Below are positions 1-6,661 of a DNA stretch of 8,054 nt, piece after piece. The stretch comes from Flavobacteriales bacterium UBA4660 (GTDB lineage: Bacteria > Bacteroidota > Bacteroidia > Flavobacteriales_D > Sanyastnellaceae). The notes under the pieces are model-generated. The model was not told the DNA's origin. It saw only the letters and a list, made by a program, of their open reading frames with translations, and did not search any database. Both the position numbers and the translations under genes were made by a program. Location: the NCBI GenBank assembly GCA_002405435.1, contig DHLU01000177.1:1172-9225 (forward strand), given 5' to 3'. Each line of letters begins with the position of its first letter. The first letter of the stretch is position 1.

Positions 1-87
1 TCCCCGGCAGGAGGCCCACGCAGCGGGCAAGAATCGACGCGACAGTACCGGTTTTCCGCAACGCCGGGAACTTCTCACCTTTGGCCC

Positions 88-594
88 ATGAGAACCAGAC
101 CTGTTGACCCTGCCGATGCGGCGGCACTGGCAGCCATTTACGCGCCTCACGTGCGCGATTCGGCGGTGTCTTTCGAATACGATGCCCCCGGGGCGGAAGA
201 GATGGCTGCGCGAATCAGGACATACACTGCCCGGTTTCCTTGGCTGGTAGCCGAAGAAGACGGACAGGTCGTGGGTTATGCCTATGCCACACCGTACCGC
301 GAGCGCAAGGCCTACCAGTTTTCCTGCGAGTCGTCGGTCTATGTGGCGGAGGGCTACCAGCAGCGAGGTATAGCCTCCGCGTTGTACGACGCGTTGTTTG
401 CTGAATTGCAGCAGCGCGGCATGCGCTGGGTCTACGCGGTTATTACCCTGCCCAACGAACCGAGCGAACGCTTTCACGCCCGAAAGGGATTTTCTTCGTT
501 TGCCATTTTTAAAAGGACGGGATTCAAATTTGACCGCTGGCACGACGTCCTGTGGATGGAAAAACAACTGCCGCCTTTTGACCGGGAAGCATAG
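88..594 (+). CDS. GNAT N-acetyltransferase, phosphinothricin/MnaT-like
   Basis: This is a 168-residue cytoplasmic acetyltransferase that would transfer an acetyl group from acetyl-CoA to the amino group of a small substrate. The acetyl-CoA pyrophosphate loop (motif A) is at residues 86-99, with the core QQRGIAS at 91-97. The block SVYVAEGY just before it and the later segment ITLPNEPSERFH (119-130) followed by a GF pair and WHDVLWME (151-158) are the pattern of the phosphinothricin acetyltransferase / methionine-sulfone acetyltransferase group. Length is normal for that family and the ATG at 88 gives a complete N-terminal strand. The true substrate cannot be read from sequence: many chromosomal members act on amino-acid analogues rather than herbicides. 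The next gene follows within 60 bases on the same strand, so co-transcription is possible. Family assignment is secure; the substrate is unknown. Confidence 0.9.
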   Translation: MRTRPVDPADAAALAAIYAPHVRDSAVSFEYDAPGAEEMAARIRTYTARFPWLVAEEDGQVVGYAYATPYRERKAYQFSCESSVYVAEGYQQRGIASALYDALFAELQQRGMRWVYAVITLPNEPSERFHARKGFSSFAIFKRTGFKFDRWHDVLWMEKQLPPFDREA

Positions 595-650
595 CGAACG
601 GTGAGCAGTGCGCTGCACAGTGGGTGTTATTTCCTTTCCTTTGCGCCTAC

Positions 651-2207
651 ATGAGCGCGTGGCGGCTATATTGGAATTCGGTTTCACTGCGGCACCTGCT
701 GACGTGGGCCCTGGCCGTGCGTTTGCTGGCCGCGTGTTTTTCTCCGGGGTATATCTGGCACGACGACCATTTCCTGACCGTGGAGCCCGCGTCGAGCTGG
801 GCCGACGGAAAAAACCACAATGATTGGTTGCCGGGCATCGGCAACGAGCGCGACAGGCCGGAGCCGGTCAGTTTTTTGTATCCGGGGGTGTTGTTTGCGC
901 TCTTTAAAGGCTTTTCCTGGCTGGGCATTGAACATCCGCAGACGCAGATGTTGCTCATGCGCCTCCTGCTCGCACTTTATTCGCTGCTTACGGTATGGCT
1001 GGGCTATCGGATTGCCGAACGTATGGCCGGACGCCGCGCCGCCGTGCAGACAGGGCTGCTACTGGCCTTCCTGGCTGTTATGCCGAATTTTTCGGTGAGA
1101 AACCTTGTCGAAACTGCCTGCATTCCGCCCCTGCTCGCTGCCGTGTGGTGGCTGCTACCCCCTGCCAGGTCGCGCGCGCAGACAACCGCATCCCTGAAGC
1201 ACATCGCCATCGCCGCCATATTTGCAGGCCTCGCGGTAGGCCTCCGCTACCAGGTGGTACTTATGGTGGGCGCGCTCGGACTGGTGGTGCTGTGGGAACA
1301 GCGGTGGCTGCGGGCGATTGTTTTTGGGCTGGTTTCCTTCGCCGTGTTTTTCCTCACACAAGCCGACGATCTGTTGCTCTGGGGCGGAAAACCTTTTCAG
1401 CACCTGCTCGGCTATTTCGGATACAACACAGCCAATGCCGCCCGGTACCCGGGCTCACCCATTGCCTACCTGAGTTTTCTCACCTACTTTATCCTTCCCC
1501 CCGTATCGCTGTTTCTGCTTTACGGATTTTTTTACCGCCCGAGAAAAAAGCTGTTACTCGTGCTTCCCGCTCTTTTTTTCATCGCGTTTCACGTGCTTTA
1601 CCCCAACCGGCAGGAACGCTTTCTGCTCCCTGCCCTGCCGCTTTTTGTGCTCGCAGGTGTAGCGGGGTGGCAGGCCTTTACGGAGGCTTCCCCGTGGTGG
1701 CGTATGCGCAACACACTGCTCAGGAGCTGCCAGACCGTTTTCTGGTCGCTCAACCTCACCGCCATGCTGGCCTTTTGTTTTGTGTACGGAAAGCGTGCAC
1801 GGGTGGAAACGATGACCTACCTCTATGAGCGGGGCGATCTCTCCAATTTCATTCAGGAATTTTCGCACACACGCGATGCAGCCATGTTGCCCCAGCACTA
1901 CAGCAACGGGTGGCAATCGTATTACACCCTGCGCGACAACTCCAACACCCCTGAGATCATTGCCTCAATGGCTGACAATGCGCTGCGCACGCACAACAGC
2001 ATGCATGAGATACCCATGCCCAATTACGTCATCTTTATGGATGACGAAAGGCTGGACTCACGGGTAGACAGCCTGAAAACATATTTTCCAGGCCTGCAAC
2101 CATGCACCACCATGACGGCCGGAAACTTTGACCGCCTGTTGCATTATCTCAATCCACTTAACCGCGTAGAGACCATTCACATCTACGCCACCCACCGCAC
2201 ACCATGA
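651..2207 (+). CDS. Alg9-like (GT22-type) membrane mannosyltransferase
   Basis: This is a polytopic membrane glycosyltransferase of 518 residues, with many hydrophobic segments between about residues 15 and 380 and a soluble C-terminal part of roughly 135 residues. It shows the GT-C layout of the Alg9/PIG-B mannosyltransferase family: an acidic motif HDDHF (37-41) in the first extracytoplasmic loop after TM1, followed by EPA; then SFLYP (74-78), which matches the RSYLYP block of the family; then NRQERFLLPALPLF (319-332), equivalent to the HKEERFLLP signature. Such enzymes normally use a polyprenyl-phosphate sugar donor to build cell-surface glycans or lipids. ATG 651 is preferred; GTG 624 in the same frame would add nine residues, and neither has a Shine-Dalgarno sequence. 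The stop overlaps the start of the DUF2461 gene. Donor and acceptor are not predictable. Confidence 0.8.
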   Translation: MSAWRLYWNSVSLRHLLTWALAVRLLAACFSPGYIWHDDHFLTVEPASSWADGKNHNDWLPGIGNERDRPEPVSFLYPGVLFALFKGFSWLGIEHPQTQMLLMRLLLALYSLLTVWLGYRIAERMAGRRAAVQTGLLLAFLAVMPNFSVRNLVETACIPPLLAAVWWLLPPARSRAQTTASLKHIAIAAIFAGLAVGLRYQVVLMVGALGLVVLWEQRWLRAIVFGLVSFAVFFLTQADDLLLWGGKPFQHLLGYFGYNTANAARYPGSPIAYLSFLTYFILPPVSLFLLYGFFYRPRKKLLLVLPALFFIAFHVLYPNRQERFLLPALPLFVLAGVAGWQAFTEASPWWRMRNTLLRSCQTVFWSLNLTAMLAFCFVYGKRARVETMTYLYERGDLSNFIQEFSHTRDAAMLPQHYSNGWQSYYTLRDNSNTPEIIASMADNALRTHNSMHEIPMPNYVIFMDDERLDSRVDSLKTYFPGLQPCTTMTAGNFDRLLHYLNPLNRVETIHIYATHRTP

Positions 2208-2878
2208 AATATTTCTCACAGGATTTCACCGCATTCTTTAAGGAACTTGCCGCCAACAACAACCGTGAGTGGTTCAGCGCGCAGCGCGACCGGTACGAGC
2301 AGTCTGTGAAAGCACCCTTCACCGTATTTGTAACCGACCTGATTACCGCATTGTCAAAGAAAGACAAAGGGCTGCGCGTCAAACCGGCCGACTGCATCTT
2401 CAGGATCAACCGCGACATTCGTTTTTCCAAAGACAAGACACCTTACAAACTGAATGTTTCGGCGGCCATCAGCGCAGGGGGAAGAAAAGACACCGAATCA
2501 CCGGGTATTTATGTGGAGCTCGGTCCTGAAAAATTTGCCCTCGCCGGAGGGGTTTACATGCCTTCTCGCGAATCGTTGGAAAGCATCCGCAAGGCGATTG
2601 CCCGGCAGCCGGATACACTGATGAAATTGCTCAATACGCCGGCTTTCAAAAAATCGTGGGGTGAGTTGCAGGGCGAGCGCAACAAAATTATTCCGTCGGA
2701 ATTTCGGGCCGCTGCCGAACGCTGTCCATACCTGTTCAACAAGCAGTTTTATTTCTGGAAGGAATATGCTCCTTCCCATATAGAAAAACCGGGACTGCTT
2801 GAAAAGGTAGTGGCGCATTATGAAGACGGAAGAGCCGTAGGTGACTTTCTGTATGCGCCGCTGCGCCGCAGGAAATAG
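2204..2878 (+). CDS. DUF2461 / TIGR02453 family protein
   Basis: This 224-residue soluble protein matches the widespread but uncharacterised DUF2461 family along its whole length. Visible family marks are the N-terminal block NNREWFSAQRDRYE (19-32), the strongly conserved FRINRDIRFSKDKTPYK (66-82), and the glycine-rich GIYVELGPEKFALAGGVYMP (101-120) followed by a helix of the type RESLESIRKAI. There is no signal peptide or membrane segment. The start ATG overlaps the stop of the mannosyltransferase gene (ATGA), which indicates translational coupling. No biochemical role is established that I can state with confidence. The basic, arginine-rich central motif suggests binding of a negatively charged ligand, but that is inference only. 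Confidence 0.92.
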   Translation: MKYFSQDFTAFFKELAANNNREWFSAQRDRYEQSVKAPFTVFVTDLITALSKKDKGLRVKPADCIFRINRDIRFSKDKTPYKLNVSAAISAGGRKDTESPGIYVELGPEKFALAGGVYMPSRESLESIRKAIARQPDTLMKLLNTPAFKKSWGELQGERNKIIPSEFRAAAERCPYLFNKQFYFWKEYAPSHIEKPGLLEKVVAHYEDGRAVGDFLYAPLRRRK

Positions 2879-2904
2879 AAACGCTGGCCACAGCACTTGC
2901 GCAG

Positions 2905-4371
2905 TTAGACGCGGCCGTGCCAGGCTGCCGCAGCGTGCCTGATACTTTTCTTCTTCTCGTCCGCCATGTTGTCAAAGGTCTTAAGCAGCATGCCCAGGCG
3001 AGGGTTGGATGAGAAAAATGCGCGCTGTTTGTCCATAAAATTCCAAAACAAGGCATCCCAGGTGAGACACCAGTCTCCCTTTTTGTAGTTGCTCATTTTG
3101 AGCAGGTAGTTGCTGCCGCTTATATAGGGCTTGGTCGCCATAAGGCCACCGTCGGCAAACTGGCTCATGCCATAGACATTGGGTACCATCACCCAATCGT
3201 AGGCATCGATATACATTTCCATAAACCACTGGTACACCTTGTCGGGGTCATACTCTGAAAGCAGCATGATGTTGCCTAGCACCATGAGCCTTTCAATGTG
3301 GTGGTTGTATCCGGTAGCGACGAGTTTTTCTATCGTCTTATCTACGGGAGGAAGTCCGGTGGTGGCCCGGTAAAACGCGTCGGGCAGTGGTCGGGTAAAT
3401 CCCCAGAAGTTTGTGGTTCGTTCACGCGTTCCTCTGTACACATAGACACCGCGTATAAACTCCCTCCAACCGATAATCTGTCTGATGAAACCCTCGAGCG
3501 AATTAAGTGATACGCGGTGGCTTGCTGCAAAATTCAGCGCGGCGTTTACTACTTGCATGGGCTGCAACAATCCGATGTTGAGCATGGGCGTCAGCACACT
3601 GTGATGGAGAAAGTGTTCGTTATCCACCAACGCGTCTTCGTAGTCGCCGAACTCCGCAAATCGGGTGAGAAAAAACTGCTCGAGCCATGCCTGGCTCAGG
3701 CGGTGTGTCCAGGGGTAGTGCAGACCGCCTGACAGTTTTCCGTAATTAGCGGGATAATGTTGTTCGACATAGGCCACGGCTTCACGGCTGAACGCATCGG
3801 GTTCGGGCAGCTGGGTTAGCGGTGGCTTTTTGTCTTTGGGGTACCGCAGTCGGTTTTCTGCATCAAAACTCCATTTGCCGCCCTCGGGTTTGTTTTGAGC
3901 GTCGACCAGGATGCGCAGTTTTTTTCGCTGTGCGGTATAAAAATCAGATTGAAAATATTTTTCCTTTCCTCCAAAATAGGACTCCAGGTCCTGCCGCGTA
4001 TTGATAAACAGCGGCGTCGCGTGCTCGGTGCGTCCCAGTTTGCGTGCACTGCATGATGCAACCATTCGCTTGTTGAGCCATTCATCGCAAACATCGTAGT
4101 GCACGATGTGGTCTGCTTCAATTTGATGCAGGAGCAGACGGATGTCGCTGCGCGGGTCTGTGGCCTCGATGTAAACCGGGTTCAGGCCGTTTTCTTTCAG
4201 GTAGCTTTCATAGTACTTCATGGAAGCCCTGTGCAGCGCAAGCTTTTGCTTATGAAACTTATACTGATTGAAAAACAGGTACTCCTCTACCAGATAAACG
4301 GTATCGGCCTTTTTCAGCAAGGCAAAGTCTGCAAACAACTGGTGGGGAAAAACAAGGAAAGCGTACGTCAT
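2905..4371 (-). CDS. Cryptochrome/photolyase of the PhrB (FeS-BCP) family, cluster loop shortened
   Basis: This 488-residue flavoprotein belongs to the deoxyribodipyrimidine photolyase-related (DPRP) family, whose characterised members repair (6-4) photoproducts or act as blue-light receptors. The N-terminal antenna-type alpha/beta domain covers about residues 1-125. The FAD domain follows, with [12 protein letters not shown] (299-310), [11 protein letters not shown] (357-367) and the family hallmark [14 protein letters not shown] (396-409). PhrB holds a 4Fe-4S cluster with four cysteines: one before the HHI block and three in a loop after the MSNY block. Here the whole protein has only C95, C107 and C435, and the loop is cut to [14 protein letters not shown] (430-443), so the cluster is very probably absent. 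The gene is last in a five-gene run and its ATG overlaps the stop of the DUF2256 gene. Family membership is certain; (6-4) repair versus a sensory role is not decided. Confidence 0.9.
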   Translation of the reverse strand: MTYAFLVFPHQLFADFALLKKADTVYLVEEYLFFNQYKFHKQKLALHRASMKYYESYLKENGLNPVYIEATDPRSDIRLLLHQIEADHIVHYDVCDEWLNKRMVASCSARKLGRTEHATPLFINTRQDLESYFGGKEKYFQSDFYTAQRKKLRILVDAQNKPEGGKWSFDAENRLRYPKDKKPPLTQLPEPDAFSREAVAYVEQHYPANYGKLSGGLHYPWTHRLSQAWLEQFFLTRFAEFGDYEDALVDNEHFLHHSVLTPMLNIGLLQPMQVVNAALNFAASHRVSLNSLEGFIRQIIGWREFIRGVYVYRGTRERTTNFWGFTRPLPDAFYRATTGLPPVDKTIEKLVATGYNHHIERLMVLGNIMLLSEYDPDKVYQWFMEMYIDAYDWVMVPNVYGMSQFADGGLMATKPYISGSNYLLKMSNYKKGDWCLTWDALFWNFMDKQRAFFSSNPRLGMLLKTFDNMADEKKKSIRHAAAAWHGRV

Positions 4372-4511
4372 GGTTTTTTATTCATCCGGCATTTATCGCT
4401 GCAGTATTTCACCTGCTCCCAGTTTTTCTCCCATTTTTTCCGCCAGGTGAAGGGACGTTGGCACACCAGGCAGATGCGGCTGGGCAAGAATGTTTTTCGG
4501 ACACCTTTCAT
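4368..4511 (-). CDS. DUF2256 family small Cys4 protein
   Basis: This is a 47-residue protein, easily missed because of its size. It has a CxxC pair (C14, C17) and a CxxxC pair (C37, C41), separated by a tryptophan-rich basic stretch [18 protein letters not shown] (19-36). This is the whole of the DUF2256 pattern, and the length is typical. Four paired cysteines suggest a small zinc ribbon or treble-clef fold, which is inference. The ATG at 4511 lies 20 bases after the stop of the flavin-reductase gene, and its TGA overlaps the ATG of the PhrB-type photolyase (ATGA), so translation of the two is probably coupled. DUF2256 genes are, as I recall, often found next to photolyase or cryptochrome genes. 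The molecular role is not known; a nucleic-acid or photolyase-binding accessory is a plausible guess. Confidence 0.88.
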   Translation of the reverse strand: MKGVRKTFLPSRICLVCQRPFTWRKKWEKNWEQVKYCSDKCRMNKKP

Positions 4512-4531
4512 GGCAATTCAGTTGGCTCGGC

Positions 4532-5140
4532 TCAGGGTTTTGCATAGGGAAGTCGTCCGATTTCGGTGGCGCTGAAATAGGCATCGAGCCCCTGAGAGAT
4601 GAGCACATCGGCTGCTGCCAGGTTGATAAATCCGTCTTCGCCCGCCATGCCCTCCTTGAGGCTGACGGCTTCAATGCTGCCGATCATCATGATGGTTCCA
4701 TTGAGTCGAATGGGCATTAGTTCTTCGAGCTTCATGGCGATCCTTACTACTGCCTCCTCCACAAAGGGTGCGGCGCAAGGGGGCAGAAAGCAGGGGGTCA
4801 GTCCTGTCATGTCAAATTCAGATACCCCGCGGCCGTAGCGGGCAGAGGTTTGGTGGGCATGCGTATAGTGGCTGGCCGGCACATAGTTGAGTGTGTATTG
4901 ACCGGTGTCGGTGATGTTGGCCAGGGTATCGCGCTGCACAGTATCGGGCCTGCTGATGAGGCCGAGAAGCGCCGGGTCTGATCCGAGGTGGATCAGCGAA
5001 TTGAAAATAGCCAGGTTGGTATTGCCCTCGGGTGAGACAGTTCCTACAAGCACCGCGGTGCGAAAACCGGCGAGCGAATTGATCAGGGTGGTGCGGTAGC
5101 GTTTTTCAAGCGCTGCGATATCCGTTTTGTTTAGTTGCAT
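4532..5140 (-). CDS. Flavin reductase-like, FMN-binding split-barrel protein
   Basis: This 202-residue soluble protein has the flavin-reductase-like fold. The N-terminal half carries the flavin-binding pattern: the strand TAVLVGTVSPEGNTNLAIFNS (28-48) with its PEGNTN turn, then LLGLISRP (58-65), and RDTLANITDTGQYTLNYV (70-87), equivalent to the family's 'kDT..Ni..tg.F.vn.v' segment. The C-terminal half contains the second barrel strands (about 130-160). Members bind FMN and use NAD(P)H, or serve as flavin-binding partner proteins. The gene sits 14 bases after the short CPD-type photolyase gene and 20 bases before DUF2256. Since photolyases need fully reduced FAD, a supporting redox role is an attractive inference, though the family is too broad to fix the substrate. 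Confidence 0.85.
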   Translation of the reverse strand: MQLNKTDIAALEKRYRTTLINSLAGFRTAVLVGTVSPEGNTNLAIFNSLIHLGSDPALLGLISRPDTVQRDTLANITDTGQYTLNYVPASHYTHAHQTSARYGRGVSEFDMTGLTPCFLPPCAAPFVEEAVVRIAMKLEELMPIRLNGTIMMIGSIEAVSLKEGMAGEDGFINLAAADVLISQGLDAYFSATEIGRLPYAKP

Positions 5141-5154
5141 GAGTCTGCGGGCGA

Positions 5155-6243
5155 TTAAAGTTGGGCTGATACTTTTTTCCAGTAACCAAAAAAGGAGGGG
5201 AAATAGGCCGTTACGGCATCACAGATCCAGTCGCGGGGCTCCTCCGTTCCGCAGTAGCCATGGTTGAGTGGATGTTCCTTGAAGTGGCATGTGGCCAGGT
5301 TCCGCCGCTCCGTCAATTCAGCAAAGGAGCCCACGAATACCTGGATGCCTTCGATGTTGCGGCTGAGCGCGAGAGCAAACTCGAGGCATGTGCGGCTGAC
5401 CGGATACCGGCGGAAAAACGACGGATCCAGCAGCAGAATCCGGTTGCCTTTTTCTCCGGCGTGCCAGGCCGGGTCGAGGTTGTAGTAGTTGTACACAAAC
5501 GTGGGCAACTCCGAATCCACCTGCAGCGTTCCACCTTCGGGAAGCCAAATGTCGGGCGAGAAGACCTCGGTTTCGGCAAGTACTTGCGGCACGTGGCACT
5601 GCACGAGGGCCTCGTACGAGAGATCGAGAAAGGTACCACGCTGGGTGGTGCCTGTATAGGTATTAATATTTTCCTGGTTGGCGTAGTACTTTTTGCTACT
5701 TCCGGCCCCCGATACCCATTGCCAGCTGCACGCGTTGCTGGCCCAGTCTCCGTCGAGCAGGTGATAATACATCCACTGTGATGCATTTCTCCAGTCGGCA
5801 CCGCCCACATTGCAAACCAGGGATGCCGTGTACATCCTGCAGTGATTGTGCATGTATCCGGTGGCATAGAGGCCCTCCACCGAGCGGTCGATGGCTTCAA
5901 TACCCGTAGTCGCCGTAAGCACGGCGGAGGGAATACCGGCGCGGCGGGCATCCTGAACCGAAGGCCTTAGGTCGCGAGACAGGTCTTTGTGTTGGCCTAC
6001 CCGCTGGAAATAGTCACGCCAGCATAATTCCTTCACAAAACTTTCCATTTGCCGGATGACATACCCTTTTTCGAGCATGCGCCGAAGTACCTGCCGGGTG
6101 CTGATGACTCCCCGCGAGATGTAAGGAGATAAACGTGTAACAGCGCCGTCGGTATAGTTCCTGGTTTTTCCGTATTGAACCGGGTCAATGAGGTCGATCT
6201 TCCGGTGGATGGAAGCTACATCCGTTTCAAACCCGGTTTGCAT
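5155..6243 (-). CDS. Short CPD-type photolyase, FAD domain first, C-terminal alpha/beta domain
   Basis: This 362-residue photolyase-family protein begins directly with the FAD-binding catalytic domain and lacks the usual N-terminal antenna domain of about 130 residues. Residues E72 and W75 in ELCWRDYF correspond to E. coli PhrB Glu274 and Trp277, which contact the cyclobutane dimer. M137 matches Met345. DGDWASNACSWQW (164-176) carries the FAD-binding D164, D166 and N170, with N170 at the Asn378 position. W151 and W174 match Trp359 and Trp382 of the electron-transfer chain; no Trp occupies the Trp306 position. From residue 267 a separate alpha/beta-looking domain starts with RILLLDPSFF and continues through IQVFVGSFAEL to the end. 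The ATG at 6243 is chosen because related proteins start just before this point and it follows the DUF2805 stop by one base; ATG 6264 would add seven residues. CPD repair is likely. Confidence 0.88.
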   Translation of the reverse strand: MQTGFETDVASIHRKIDLIDPVQYGKTRNYTDGAVTRLSPYISRGVISTRQVLRRMLEKGYVIRQMESFVKELCWRDYFQRVGQHKDLSRDLRPSVQDARRAGIPSAVLTATTGIEAIDRSVEGLYATGYMHNHCRMYTASLVCNVGGADWRNASQWMYYHLLDGDWASNACSWQWVSGAGSSKKYYANQENINTYTGTTQRGTFLDLSYEALVQCHVPQVLAETEVFSPDIWLPEGGTLQVDSELPTFVYNYYNLDPAWHAGEKGNRILLLDPSFFRRYPVSRTCLEFALALSRNIEGIQVFVGSFAELTERRNLATCHFKEHPLNHGYCGTEEPRDWICDAVTAYFPSFFGYWKKVSAQL

Positions 6244-6244
6244 C

Positions 6245-6544
6245 TTACCGTTTGCTGATGGCATTTCCTGAGATGGCGCGCTGGCGGCTGCAGCGGAAAC
6301 GCGTGATGGCCGGATTTCTTTTCGCGGCGTGTTTCTGACTTACCCCAGCGTTAACCCTTTTGCGCCACAGGTTAAAACTGCTGCGCTTGAGCGACTTCCG
6401 CATGAGGGCGATGACGTCAGACTCGGAGAGTTGAAATTGGGCGCGGATCGCCTCAAAGGGCGTACGGTCTTCCCAGGCCATTTCAATGATCCTGTCTGTT
6501 TCTGCGGGGCCCGGCAGGGGGCGGCTATTGCGTTTCGGTTGCAC
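6245..6544 (-). CDS. DUF2805 / TIGR03643 family protein
   Basis: This is a 99-residue basic protein of the small DUF2805 (TIGR03643) family, which is unusually rich in conserved Trp and Met. The diagnostic segments are DRIIEMAWEDRTPFEAI (17-33), a predicted helix-turn-helix-like stretch FQLSESDVIALMRKSLK (37-53), SSFNLWRKRV (55-64), and the basic tail RFRCSRQRAISGNAISKR (82-99). A GTG start at 6544 is chosen because the family match begins there. The frame stays open to ATG 6661, but that 39-residue extension runs through the candidate promoter and repeats and does not resemble the family. This is the first gene of the photolyase operon and ends one base before the next start. Function is unknown; small size, positive charge and the helical pattern are compatible with DNA binding. 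Confidence 0.82.
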   Translation of the reverse strand: MQPKRNSRPLPGPAETDRIIEMAWEDRTPFEAIRAQFQLSESDVIALMRKSLKRSSFNLWRKRVNAGVSQKHAAKRNPAITRFRCSRQRAISGNAISKR

Positions 6545-6571
6545 GGCGAGAGAGTAACAACTTGACCGGAC

Positions 6572-6591
6572 TTTTGTTTGCGTCAACAAAA
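6572..6591. promoter_or_regulatory. Inverted repeat (7-6-7 dyad) in the operon leader
   Basis: TTTTGTT (6572-6578) and AACAAAA (6585-6591) are perfect inverted copies separated by TGCGTC. The dyad lies between the predicted transcription start and the GTG of the DUF2805 gene. It could be a repressor or activator operator, or a weak AU-rich RNA hairpin in the leader. The size would suit a dimeric regulator, but no regulator gene is present in the window, so the binding protein is unknown. Confidence 0.4.
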
Positions 6592-6592
6592 A

Positions 6593-6634
6593 ACGCTGCG
6601 CGGAAGCATGTACACGCTGCGTCCAAGCATTGAC
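6593..6634. repeat. Two abutting 21-bp imperfect direct repeats
   Basis: Unit 1 covers 6593-6613 and unit 2 covers 6614-6634 with no gap. Both begin ACGCTGCG, share AAGCAT at unit positions 12-17 and end in AC; 16 of 21 positions agree. The 21-bp period is two turns of the DNA helix, so a protein could contact both units on the same face. Unit 2 touches the predicted -7 box and covers the expected transcription start. A 7-bp inverted copy of the core (GCAGCGT) lies at 6662-6668, directly beside the TTG element. Confidence 0.55.
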
Positions 6635-6661
6635 AATTATAGTGTAAGAGCCGAAACACAA
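6634..6661 (-). promoter_or_regulatory. Candidate promoter of the photolyase operon
   Basis: Reading the minus strand, TTG (6661-6659) is followed after 17 bases by TATAATTG (6641-6634). This differs from the Bacteroidota -7 box TAnnTTTG at one position and keeps the reported TTG spacing; it also contains a perfect TATAAT. Transcription would start near 6627, giving a leader of about 80 bases before the GTG at 6544. The elements were found by eye, so the chance-match risk is real. Confidence 0.42.

Noticed and set aside
76..83. Near -7 promoter box CACCTTTG before the acetyltransferase gene
   Set aside because: It is five bases from the start codon and has no TTG at a suitable distance upstream, so it is probably chance.
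995..1828. 277-residue plus-strand open frame
   Set aside because: It lies wholly inside the mannosyltransferase gene in another frame, is Arg/Pro/Cys-rich, and has no family resemblance, while the overlapping frame has clear membrane segments and GT22 motifs.
2879..2904. Terminator between the convergent DUF2461 and photolyase genes
   Set aside because: Only a 4-bp stem (GCTG/CAGC) is present and no T-run follows on either strand, so an intrinsic terminator cannot be supported.
4099..4575. 158-residue plus-strand frame
   Set aside because: It runs antisense across the photolyase start, the DUF2256 gene and the flavin-reductase end, all of which are well supported on the minus strand.
5313..5951. 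212-residue minus-strand frame inside the short photolyase
   Set aside because: A shadow frame on the same strand with a low-complexity, Ser/Thr/Pro/Arg-rich product; the photolyase frame has all the family motifs.
6609..6614. TGTACA palindrome as a CarH/LitR light-regulator site
   Set aside because: The expected series of 11-bp-spaced half-sites is not seen around it; a six-base palindrome alone is not evidence.
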